In this document: piece after piece, positions 56,406 to 64,000 of the stretch
Position numbering within the stretch: the stretch's first letter is position 1
How the letters are laid out: each line of letters opens with the position of its first letter
From: Aquimarina pacifica
GTDB lineage: Bacteria; Bacteroidota; Bacteroidia; Flavobacteriales; Flavobacteriaceae
Direction of reading: 5' to 3'
Length of the DNA: 64,000 nt
Assembly: GCF_000520955.1 (NCBI RefSeq)
Contig: NZ_JACC01000007.1
Coordinates: 62,001-126,000 of the forward strand
Position numbers and translations under genes: made by a program
The notes under the pieces: generated by a model
The model's input: the letters and a program-made list of their open reading frames with translations, nothing else
What the model was told of the DNA's origin: nothing
Database searches by the model: none

Positions 56406-57728
56406 CTATCTTCTCACAAATTTTAGAACAGCCTCAACAGGCTGTAATGTAATTAATGGCTTTACTTTAATATCCACCGAAGAGGTAGTTATTCTATAAG
56501 AGTTCACCAACTCAGAAATTACCATGATCATCTCATACATAGCAAAATTACTACCAACACACATACGTGGCCCCGCACCAAAAGGAAAATAACAAGTAGT
56601 ATATTCCTTTTTATGTTCTGGATCAAATCTTGAGGGGTTAAATTTTTCAGGATCTTCCCAAAAATCTTGATGTCGATGTATTTCGAAAAAAGAAATTAAA
56701 ACTGATTCGCCTTTGGATAATTTTATAGCACCAAACTCATCATTTTCTAAGGCGATGCGGTCAGAGAAATATGCAGGAGGATATAATCGCATGGTTTCTT
56801 CAAGACATTGTTTTGTGTATTGGCTTTTTTCAAATTGTTTCATTATAGATACTTCTTCAGATAAAGAATCTAAGGTTTCTGCATACACCTGTTCCTGCAC
56901 TTCAGGATGTTTCGCCAATAACATCAAAGAAAAAGAAAGTGCATTGGATGTCGTTTCGTGGCCAGCAATAAACAAAATCAAAATTTCATCAATTAATTGA
57001 TCATTAGTCATGGTACTGCCGTCTTCATACTTTGATGTCAATAGCATATCCAAAAGATCATCATATGCTTCTTGGGATACTCTTCGTTGTTCAATAATCG
57101 TATTTAGAATATCCCTAGCCTCATTGGTAAGTAGTAATGTTTTTCTAATTTCTCCGCTTAAATAGAACCACCACAGCTTATAGGGCTGCCTGATTTCCCG
57201 AATTAATGCTTTCTGCGCCTCCTCTGTAATGTATTGGAGCCTAGACATTGTATTCCCAGTATCTGTATAACTAAACAATGATTTAGCTACAACCTTAAAA
57301 GCTAAATCATTCATTATTGGGTAAACATCTAATGTAGTATCGCTTTCTATCTTAACCAGTTCTTCCCGGATAGTTTCTTTAATAGTTCGTGATAGGATAT
57401 CTAATTTTTTCTTGTAAAAAGCTGGCTGTATTAATCTTCTTTGCTTCAGCCAATGCTCTCCGTTAGAGGTTAACAGTCCATTCCCAATATATTTTGCTAA
57501 ATCTTTGGTCTGTAATGGCGATTTCCCATATTTACGATGCTGATCTTGTAGCATATGTTTTGCAAAACCTGCATCTCGAGTGAAAATAACTGATTTTCCA
57601 AACCCTAAACTAACCTTAAAGACATCTCCATATTTTTCGAAATTCTTGTGATGAAATGGTAATGGGTTAGCTAAAATTTTCTTTGCATTTTTAAGTACTT
57701 CTAAAAATGAAACTTTAGGAATATTCAT
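56406..57728 (-). CDS. Cytochrome P450
   Basis: This 440-residue P450 has all hallmarks: the I-helix oxygen motif AGHETTSN, the K-helix ETMRLYP (ExxR), the PERF-like NPSRFDPEH and the heme-binding loop FGAGPRMCVGSNF, with the thiolate C390. It has no membrane anchor, so it is probably soluble. The style (class like CYP102/CYP4-type heme domains) suggests hydroxylation of a fatty acid or other lipophilic substrate, but the substrate cannot be told. No ferredoxin or reductase gene is adjacent. It lies between the GH9 gene and ruvB, with 274 and 172 bases of spacer. Confidence 0.93.
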   Translation of the reverse strand: MNIPKVSFLEVLKNAKKILANPLPFHHKNFEKYGDVFKVSLGFGKSVIFTRDAGFAKHMLQDQHRKYGKSPLQTKDLAKYIGNGLLTSNGEHWLKQRRLIQPAFYKKKLDILSRTIKETIREELVKIESDTTLDVYPIMNDLAFKVVAKSLFSYTDTGNTMSRLQYITEEAQKALIREIRQPYKLWWFYLSGEIRKTLLLTNEARDILNTIIEQRRVSQEAYDDLLDMLLTSKYEDGSTMTNDQLIDEILILFIAGHETTSNALSFSLMLLAKHPEVQEQVYAETLDSLSEEVSIMKQFEKSQYTKQCLEETMRLYPPAYFSDRIALENDEFGAIKLSKGESVLISFFEIHRHQDFWEDPEKFNPSRFDPEHKKEYTTCYFPFGAGPRMCVGSNFAMYEMIMVISELVNSYRITTSSVDIKVKPLITLQPVEAVLKFVRR

Positions 57729-57900
57729 ATAATAACACCTTTTTCATATTTATATTATAACAATTATAAATGAGAATAAGTCAAAAAAACTACATCCGTT
57801 TATTTTTATAGATTACTATAATAGCTTTAAAAACAAAACGCGAGAAAAAGGACAGATATAATAGACGAATCTAATCAGGTTATTTTAATACTTTCAGATA

Positions 57901-58926
57901 TTACTCAAACAATCCTCCCTGAATACTTCCTTTTATTCTTCCCAAATGTTTGTAGGCTGCCTCTGTCACTTCTCTACCTCTTGGCGTACGCATAATAAAA
58001 CCTTGCTGAATCAGAAAAGGTTCATACACCTCCTCTATTGTCTCCGGGCTTTCACTTACAGCGGTTGCTATTGTAGACAATCCAACGGGTCCGCCTTTAA
58101 ACTTATCAATCATTGTCAATAATATCTTATTATCCATCTCATCTAATCCATGCGCATCAACATTGAGTGCTTTTAAGGCAAACTTAGAAATTTCTATATC
58201 AATCTTTCCGTTACCTTTTATTTGAGCAAAATCACGTACTCTTCGTAATAATGCATTTGCTATTCTTGGTGTTCCCCTACTTCTTCCTGCTATTTCTATT
58301 GCCGCCTCTAATGAAATAGGAACAGTAAGGATCTCAGCACTTCTTTCTACAATAGTAGCCAGAAGTTCGGTCGTATAATATTGTAGCCTAGATTGAATAC
58401 CAAAGCGTGCACGCATTGGTGCTGTTAATAATCCAGATCTAGTTGTAGCACCCACTAATGTAAAGGGATTAAGATTAATCTGTACAGTTCTGGCATTGGG
58501 TCCGCTCTCGATCATAATATCAATTTTATAATCTTCCATTGCAGAATACAAATATTCTTCGACAATGGGACTTAACCTATGGATTTCATCAATAAACAAA
58601 ACATCTCTATCATCAAGATTGGTTAATAATCCCGCCAAATCCCCTGGTTTATCCAATACAGGTCCCGAAGTTACTTTAATCCCAACACCGAGTTCATTTG
58701 CAAGAATATGTGCCAAAGTAGTTTTACCCAATCCAGGAGGGCCATGAAACAACGTATGATCTAAGGCTTCATCCCTAAGATTTGCAGCTTGTACAAAAAT
58801 CTTTAAATTTTCTAAAACTTGATCCTGACCCGCAAAATCCCCAAAGGTTAGTGGTCTCAATGCCTTTTCGATATCAAGATCCTCATTAGAAAAATTTTCG
58901 CTAGATGGGTTTAGGTTTTCGTTCAT
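57901..58926 (-). CDS. ruvB: Holliday junction branch migration ATPase RuvB
   Basis: RuvB is the hexameric AAA+ motor that drives branch migration on RuvA-bound junctions. The 341-residue length is standard. Visible: the N-terminal [13 protein letters not shown], Walker [13 protein letters not shown], Walker [10 protein letters not shown], sensor 1 [10 protein letters not shown], the Arg finger region APMRARFGI, and the winged-helix C-terminus ([15 protein letters not shown]). TATCTTTG at 58985-58992 (minus) resembles a -7 box 59 bases upstream, but no TTG lies at the usual distance. Confidence 0.97.
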   Translation of the reverse strand: MNENLNPSSENFSNEDLDIEKALRPLTFGDFAGQDQVLENLKIFVQAANLRDEALDHTLFHGPPGLGKTTLAHILANELGVGIKVTSGPVLDKPGDLAGLLTNLDDRDVLFIDEIHRLSPIVEEYLYSAMEDYKIDIMIESGPNARTVQINLNPFTLVGATTRSGLLTAPMRARFGIQSRLQYYTTELLATIVERSAEILTVPISLEAAIEIAGRSRGTPRIANALLRRVRDFAQIKGNGKIDIEISKFALKALNVDAHGLDEMDNKILLTMIDKFKGGPVGLSTIATAVSESPETIEEVYEPFLIQQGFIMRTPRGREVTEAAYKHLGRIKGSIQGGLFE

Positions 58927-59322
58927 AAATTTTGTTCAATAAAGGAATAGAATAAAAAAGTTACTATTTTTTTATATCAATCAACAAAGATAATAGAAAA
59001 AGACAATGCCCACTACAGGTAATGTTAGATATCATCAATAATCAGACTCTCCAGAATAAAAAGGAAATTCAAAATATTGGCATTATACTTTGATTATAAT
59101 ATTGAATCTATAAGCAGGATAAAATATTCTCTCTCTACCTCCATTCTATAATAAAAGAAACTTAAAAAAACGAATGTTTAGTCACCCTAAAAAATCAACA
59201 TAACCCTCTCTATAACAATAAAATACATTAAAATTATTTTCACTATATTACCTAAAACAAAAAAAACTTAATAAACCCAAAATCTAATTTTACTTTTTTA
59301 TCAACCCCAAATCCTTTTTCTT
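58927..59322. promoter_or_regulatory. Divergent spacer between ruvB and the beta-helix gene
   Basis: About 396 AT-rich bases hold the promoters of both flanking genes. Apart from the -7-like TATCTTTG (58985-58992, minus) I see no clear element, hairpin or coding frame. Confidence 0.4.
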
Positions 59323-61833
59323 ATGCTAAAAATGAAGACTTTTTTATGCTCTAGTTTCCTATATCTAATTTTAACACTTCTACCCAATATAGCTACCGGA
59401 CAAGTAGCTCCACAAATAACACAAATCCCAGAACAGTTTATTCCCAGAGATTCTAATTCTCTACTAGTACTCCCAGAACTCAGTAATCAGGCATCGATTA
59501 CAGAACTTGTTCATTGGACTAAAATATTTGGTCCAGATGATGTTAGTGTTGCCCCTCTCACAGGAGAGGTTCAATGGGAAATCCCATCAAATATGGCTAG
59601 CGAAAGTTTTTATGTTGGTCTAAAAGCATCAACTCCATCCGGATACAGTACTAGTAGTTTTATTGTACATGTTGGAAAATCAGATGCTTCAGAAATTACC
59701 TATGTAGGTTCTGGCGAAACATATTCTACTATAAAACTCGGGTTGGCTGCAATGTCAGCTGGCGGAACATTGGTTGTTCGCAATGGTTTGTACGCGGGTG
59801 TCGACAATTTTATAGGAAAAACACTTCCTGGAGCCTATCAACATCCTCCTAGTGGCTCAGCGGGTGAGCTTACAACTGTGATGGCAGAAACACCTGGTGG
59901 TGTAACTCTAACTGATGATGCATATATTAGATTAAATGCTGGTAATGGCGCCTCGGTTGCATACGCCTGCTTTAAAGGATTCGTAGCTATTGATGGTCAG
60001 ATAGCTGTTTTTAGCCCTTCTAATAATACCCGAAGCCATCATATTAAGTTTACCCATTGTGGTGCTACTGGCTATGACGCTACTGGACAACCTACCAACC
60101 CCAATCAACAGGCTGGGCAAATGGCGCCATTTAGGGCTCACTATAGTGATGATATTTTATTTGAAAATTGTTTCGCATATGGAGCAGGCCGATATAAGTT
60201 TGCTGCGTATCAATCCAACAATATTGTTTATCGTCGTAATGTAGCACGCCATGACAGAGGGACTCATAATGGTGAGCCCAAAGGCACCTATGCTATATAT
60301 TCTACATGGCAAGCAAATGTCTCTAATAACATAGATATTGATTCTGACCAACCAGATTTCATTAGTTCTGGATATCCTGCAGGAGCCTATACGACACCAA
60401 CCACTATTGGTGATTCACGTGCTACTATGGATCGAAATATTCAAATTAACAGTGTCATGGGACTTGGGAGTTGGACAAGAACCAATGGTCTTAGTGATGT
60501 GGATGTTAGTGATATTATCTCGTGGGATGTAAGGCCCGCTCCATATTATAGCAATGGCGAATCTGGCGGTTATGTAGTAACTTGGGGCTCGGCTCGTTTC
60601 GATCATGCCACCATAGGAAACATAAGACCTGATGCTTTTTGTTCCTTTTTGTTCAACAGTTATCACAATCATGTACGTGGCCTTAGAAATAGTATTGTTC
60701 ATGATATTACTAATGGCGACCTGTTTTATAATTTCAAAGTAGATCCCGATTATGAAATAGTTTATGTAACTCAAGATGAACCTAACAGACCTGCTCCCAG
60801 GTATGGTGTAGATTATGTCAATATTACCGATTATGATGGTGATCTGCAAGCCACTTCTTCTATCACAAGTGATATCGGAACCTTATTCAATGAATCTCCT
60901 CTCTATTCTACCGGCAACACAAATGGAGGGTTAAGATATTTAGTGAAAATAGAGCCAGGTTCTTCTCTAGCTGATAAAAGTAGTGATGACAAAAACATGG
61001 GAGCAACTGTAATGACATTTAAAGGCAAAAGTGGTACTTTTTATGGTGAAGATGGTTTTGACGAAGAGACAAACGTACCAATGTGGCCATTCCCTATGGA
61101 GGATATAATACACGAAAAATTTGCAGAATACAGCTATACCGGACCAACCTATTCTGGAGAAGCATTAAGCCGAGTAACGGGTGCCAATGGAACAATAATT
61201 GGCGCAAGAGGTTTTGCAGCATCAAGAGAGAACTTGACGCATTACATCTGGGGCTATTTAGGCTCTTTGGTCCCTCCAATGGAGGTAACTCGATCTACAT
61301 CTGGAATATTACAATGGAATCAATCAATTGATGATGGGGTGAATAGTTATAAAATTTATGAAACAGATATTACCGGTACAACCTTAACTTTGATAGACGA
61401 GGTAGATGCTTCAATTATGAATTATGACTTGTCAGAAATAACTTTTTCTGCCGATTCTTATGTTGTAGTTACGGCTGTCAAAGGTTCTGAAGAAAGTGGT
61501 TATTCATATCCTGTCTCTGTTTTAGAAAAGACCAACAACAACAATGAAGAAGAAGAGGAAGAAGAAGAGGAAGAAGAAGCAGAACAAGAGGAAGAGGAAG
61601 AGGAAGAAGCATCCGAAACTCTACTTTTAATGATCCCCAACCCTACTTCAGGATTAGTACAAATCACACAAGAAGTAGAAAAAGTAGACATATATGACTG
61701 TATCGGAAAAAAAGTTTTAGAAACTTCGAGTAATACCTTTGACACTTCATCTATGGCATCAGGTTTGTATATTGTACAAATTAAAACAGAAAACAAAACT
61801 ATTATAAAACGCTTAATTAAAAACCGTATTTGA
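59323..61833 (+). CDS. Secreted parallel beta-helix protein with poly-Glu linker and T9SS sorting domain
   Basis: This 836-residue protein has a signal peptide (MLKMKTFLCSSFLYLILTLL, to IATGQ). An Ig-like/cadherin-like module (~30-125) is followed by a right-handed parallel beta-helix (~128-530), where short repeats such as DDILFENCFAYGAG, NNIVYRRNVARHD and RNIQINSVMGLGS alternate. An FN3-like module (~650-735; GILQWNQSIDDGVNSYKIY), a poly-glutamate linker (~741-763) and a T9SS tail (~770-836; IPNPTSGLVQI, ASGLYIVQI) complete it. Such helices occur in polysaccharide lyases and GH28-like hydrolases, but no catalytic set can be assigned. It diverges from ruvB and ends at a strong terminator. 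Confidence 0.85.
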   Translation: MLKMKTFLCSSFLYLILTLLPNIATGQVAPQITQIPEQFIPRDSNSLLVLPELSNQASITELVHWTKIFGPDDVSVAPLTGEVQWEIPSNMASESFYVGLKASTPSGYSTSSFIVHVGKSDASEITYVGSGETYSTIKLGLAAMSAGGTLVVRNGLYAGVDNFIGKTLPGAYQHPPSGSAGELTTVMAETPGGVTLTDDAYIRLNAGNGASVAYACFKGFVAIDGQIAVFSPSNNTRSHHIKFTHCGATGYDATGQPTNPNQQAGQMAPFRAHYSDDILFENCFAYGAGRYKFAAYQSNNIVYRRNVARHDRGTHNGEPKGTYAIYSTWQANVSNNIDIDSDQPDFISSGYPAGAYTTPTTIGDSRATMDRNIQINSVMGLGSWTRTNGLSDVDVSDIISWDVRPAPYYSNGESGGYVVTWGSARFDHATIGNIRPDAFCSFLFNSYHNHVRGLRNSIVHDITNGDLFYNFKVDPDYEIVYVTQDEPNRPAPRYGVDYVNITDYDGDLQATSSITSDIGTLFNESPLYSTGNTNGGLRYLVKIEPGSSLADKSSDDKNMGATVMTFKGKSGTFYGEDGFDEETNVPMWPFPMEDIIHEKFAEYSYTGPTYSGEALSRVTGANGTIIGARGFAASRENLTHYIWGYLGSLVPPMEVTRSTSGILQWNQSIDDGVNSYKIYETDITGTTLTLIDEVDASIMNYDLSEITFSADSYVVVTAVKGSEESGYSYPVSVLEKTNNNNEEEEEEEEEEEAEQEEEEEEEASETLLLMIPNPTSGLVQITQEVEKVDIYDCIGKKVLETSSNTFDTSSMASGLYIVQIKTENKTIIKRLIKNRI
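61546..61609 (+). repeat. GAA/GAG microsatellite encoding poly-Glu
   Basis: About 21 consecutive codons are almost all GAA or GAG, interrupted by GCA, CAA and one AAC-free stretch at AGAACAAGAG. The repeat is in frame and links the FN3-like module to the sorting domain. Slippage could change its length without shifting the frame only by multiples of three. Confidence 0.9.
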
Positions 61834-61879
61834 TCTAGAAGACATGAAACTGTTTCATTAAGTATGTAACTTAAAACAT

Positions 61880-61914
61880 AGGGGGTTGACTATAAAAAAG
61901 TCAACCCCTTTTTC
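61880..61914 (+). terminator. Terminator of the beta-helix gene
   Basis: GGGGTTGAC (61882-61890) pairs with GTCAACCCC (61900-61908) and is followed by TTTTT, 48 bases after the stop. Confidence 0.85.
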
Positions 61915-62034
61915 ATATCCTTAGCAAAAGTTTTTCTCTTTCTAAGACACTCAAAATCTCTAATTCAATTATCTATTTATGGCTCACTTATGAAGAAAAG
62001 TAGTGTACTAACACCATTAATGGAATTAGTATAT

Positions 62035-62078
62035 AAAAAATAAAGCCTTTTCATAAAAATGAAAAGGCTTTATTTTTT
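62035..62078 (-). terminator. Terminator of coxA, perfect 20-bp stem
   Basis: The arms 62035-62054 and 62059-62078 are perfectly complementary over 20 bases with a 4-base loop (core GCCTTTTCAT/ATGAAAAGGC). The stem ends in A/T runs on both sides, so it can work in both directions. It lies 21 bases after the coxA stop. Confidence 0.88.
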
Positions 62079-62098
62079 TATTAAAACATCTTTATTAT

Positions 62099-63916
62099 CT
62101 AGTGATGCATTTCTTCTTCTCCTTCTTGTAGAGGCACTATCTGCGAAACATAATCTTGTCCAGCAATAACATATTCTCCATCTTCATTCGTTTTACTATA
62201 ATCATATGGCCATCTATGTACACTAGGAATTTCTCCTGGCCAGTTACCATGAATATGCTCTACAGGTGTAGTCCACTCTAATGTATTAGATCTCCAAGGA
62301 TTTTGTACGGCTTTTTTACCATAAAATATCGAACTAATAAAATTATATAAAAACACCAACTGAGCTGCTGCAGTAATAATTGCAAAAACTGTAATTAAGA
62401 CATTGGTATCTTGTAAATCATCAAAATATGGGAAATTAGAATTCGTATAATAACGTCTAGGTAATCCTGCCATTCCAATAAAATGCATCGGGAAGAAAAC
62501 ACCATATGCGCCAACAGCAGTTACCCAAAAATGAATATAACCTAAATTCTTATTCATCATTTTACCATACATCTTAGGGAACCAATGATACACTCCTGCA
62601 AATAAACCATACAATGCAGAAATACCCATTACCAGATGAAAATGCGCCACTACAAAATAAGTGTCATGAACATTAATATCTAATGTACTATCTCCAAGAA
62701 TTATACCTGTAAGACCTCCTGTTATAAAGGTTGATACCAAACCTATAGAAAATAACATCGCAGGATTTAACTGTAAGTTTCCTTTCCATAAAGTAGTAAT
62801 ATAATTAAATGCTTTTACCGCAGATGGTATTGCAATTAAAAGTGTTGTAAATGTAAATACAGACCCCAAAAATGGATTCATTCCTGAAATAAACATGTGG
62901 TGTCCCCAAACTATCGTAGATAAAAATGCAATTGCAAGTATCGAGGCAACCATTGCTCTGTACCCAAAAATAGGCTTTCTCGAATTGGTAGCTATAATTT
63001 CTGAAGTAATTCCTAATGCTGGTAATAATACGATATATACTTCTGGGTGTCCTAGGAACCAAAATAAGTGTTCAAAAAGAACAGGAGACCCCCCTTGATT
63101 ATGCAATACTTCACCTTGAATGTAAATATCACTAAGGAAAAATGATGTTCCAAAACTTCTATCCATTATCAAAAGTAAAGCGGCCGATAGTAATACAGGA
63201 AAAGAAACTACACCAATAATAGCCGTTACAAAAAATGCCCATATAGTAAGAGGCAATCTTGTCATCGACATCCCTTTTGTTCTAAGGTTAATAACTGTTA
63301 CTACATAGTTCAAAGAACCTAATAACGATGAAGCAATAAAAATAGCCATTGATACAAGCCAAAGGGTCATACCAGTACCAGAACCTCCTATTGCTTGCGG
63401 TAACGCACTTAGAGGAGGATAAATAGTCCATCCTGCAGAAGCTGGTCCCGCCTCAGCAAACAATGAAAGCACCATTATTACACTACTTAAAAAGAAAAGC
63501 CAATACGAAATCATGTTAAGGAAACCAGATGCCATATCACGTGCCCCAATTTGTAACGGAATAAGTAAATTACTAAAAGTACCACTTAATCCAGCTGTTA
63601 ATACAAAAAATACCATTATAGTACCATGTATTGTCACTAAAGCAAGATATATGCCTGGATCCATTACTCCATCCACACCAAACTTACCTAATAATACTTC
63701 AAAAGCCGTAAACTTATGATCTGGCCATGCCAATTGCATTCTAAACAATATCGACATTGCAATACCAATAATACCCATAATCAAACCAGTAATCAAATAC
63801 TGCTTAGAGATCATTTTATGATCCTGACTAAAAATATATTTAGTAATAAATGTTTCTTTATGATGTCCGTGATCGTGATCTTCTGAGTGATCATCTACGT
63901 GTGCTATTGCTGACAT
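62099..63916 (-). CDS. coxA: Cytochrome c oxidase subunit I
   Basis: CoxA is the catalytic heme-copper subunit that reduces oxygen to water and pumps protons across the inner membrane. The 605-residue protein has twelve predicted TM helices and the classical motifs: HGTIMVFFVLTAG with the low-spin heme His, WLFFLSSVIMV, HLFWFLGHPEVYIVLLPALGI with the cross-linked His-Tyr pair region, WGHHMF (CuB His pair), and HDTYFVVAHFHLVMG with the two C-terminal heme His. The N-terminal extension is His/Asp-rich (HVDDHSEDHDHGHHKE). Other subunits (III, IV, ctaB) are 25 kb away; a probable coxB ends 46 bases upstream. Confidence 0.97.
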   Translation of the reverse strand: MSAIAHVDDHSEDHDHGHHKETFITKYIFSQDHKMISKQYLITGLIMGIIGIAMSILFRMQLAWPDHKFTAFEVLLGKFGVDGVMDPGIYLALVTIHGTIMVFFVLTAGLSGTFSNLLIPLQIGARDMASGFLNMISYWLFFLSSVIMVLSLFAEAGPASAGWTIYPPLSALPQAIGGSGTGMTLWLVSMAIFIASSLLGSLNYVVTVINLRTKGMSMTRLPLTIWAFFVTAIIGVVSFPVLLSAALLLIMDRSFGTSFFLSDIYIQGEVLHNQGGSPVLFEHLFWFLGHPEVYIVLLPALGITSEIIATNSRKPIFGYRAMVASILAIAFLSTIVWGHHMFISGMNPFLGSVFTFTTLLIAIPSAVKAFNYITTLWKGNLQLNPAMLFSIGLVSTFITGGLTGIILGDSTLDINVHDTYFVVAHFHLVMGISALYGLFAGVYHWFPKMYGKMMNKNLGYIHFWVTAVGAYGVFFPMHFIGMAGLPRRYYTNSNFPYFDDLQDTNVLITVFAIITAAAQLVFLYNFISSIFYGKKAVQNPWRSNTLEWTTPVEHIHGNWPGEIPSVHRWPYDYSKTNEDGEYVIAGQDYVSQIVPLQEGEEEMHH

Positions 63917-63962
63917 ACGGTTATTCTTTTAATAAAGTATATTAATTTTTCTTTTCTATCTC

Positions 63963-64000
63963 TTAGTTACTTGCCTGTGCAGATAATTGCTCTTTAAAAG
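63963..64000 (-). CDS. coxB: Probable cytochrome c oxidase subunit II, extreme C-terminus
   Basis: Only the last 12 codons are in the window (FKEQLSAQASN, then TAA at 63963-63965). They are too few for recognition. The call rests on position: coxB normally precedes coxA in this phylum and the spacing is 46 bases. Confidence 0.4.
   Translation of the reverse strand, partial: FKEQLSAQASN

Noticed and set aside
60415..60849. 144-codon minus-strand open frame under the beta-helix gene
   Set aside because: It is antisense to a well-supported secreted protein and has no recognisable features.
1..64000. Defence island, prophage or secondary-metabolite cluster
   Set aside because: I looked for nucleases, reverse transcriptases, integrases, phage structural genes and megasynthases on both strands and found none; the P450 alone is not enough.

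Overview
The window is a low-GC chromosomal segment of a member of the Bacteroidota, almost certainly a marine member of the family Flavobacteriaceae; an Aquimarina-like genus is a guess from the style of the surface proteins. The signs are: SprA, the outer-membrane translocon of the type IX secretion system (T9SS); a PorP/SprF-family protein; three large secreted proteins ending in T9SS sorting domains; a LytTR regulator with a TPR histidine kinase; tandem tonB genes; a caa3/aa3-type oxidase cluster; and a promoter of the Bacteroidetes TTG/TAnnTTTG type. No rRNA, tRNA, transposase, integrase or CRISPR array was found.

Layout. 0-5.3 kb: envelope biogenesis (end of uppS, bamA, two OmpH/Skp chaperones, murI). 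5.3-10.2 kb: a LytTR regulator/TPR kinase pair divergent from a vWA lipoprotein and a secreted rhodanese-like protein. 10.9-17.7 kb: one giant secreted protein of 2256 residues with an N-terminal domain that looks like a clan GH-A glycosidase, 14 fibronectin type III (FN3) domains, an SGNH-hydrolase-like domain and a T9SS tail. An 858-bp unit within it is tandemly duplicated without visible differences. 18-24 kb: PorP/SprF, a double-headed Nfu, dodecin, a DUF255 lipoprotein and an orphan secreted protein. 24-31 kb (minus strand): tsaB and a MacB/HlyD/TolC efflux operon. 31.7-37.1 kb (minus): cytochrome oxidase subunits, ctaB, SCO1, a cysteine-free SCO-like paralogue and DUF420. 37.3-41 kb (minus): four tandem TonB-type genes, two of which carry two TonB-like C-terminal domains. 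41-58.9 kb (minus): vanZ-like, gcvH, sprA, ruvA, maeB, queG and ruvB, with a GH9 glycosidase and a P450 lying between queG and ruvB. 59.3-61.8 kb: a secreted beta-helix protein. 62.1-64 kb (minus): coxA and the end of a probable coxB.

How it fits together. BamA and the Skp-like chaperones insert outer-membrane proteins, including the SprA channel. SprA would export the three sorting-domain cargos, all of which look aimed at polysaccharides. The TonB proteins would energise outer-membrane uptake of the released sugars. The most unusual items are the giant two-enzyme protein with its fresh internal duplication, a GH9 protein whose DAGD motif reads DAGG, the double-domain TonB-like proteins (one of them a predicted lipoprotein), and the SCO-like protein without copper-binding cysteines. 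I did not find a clear new defence or mobile system.
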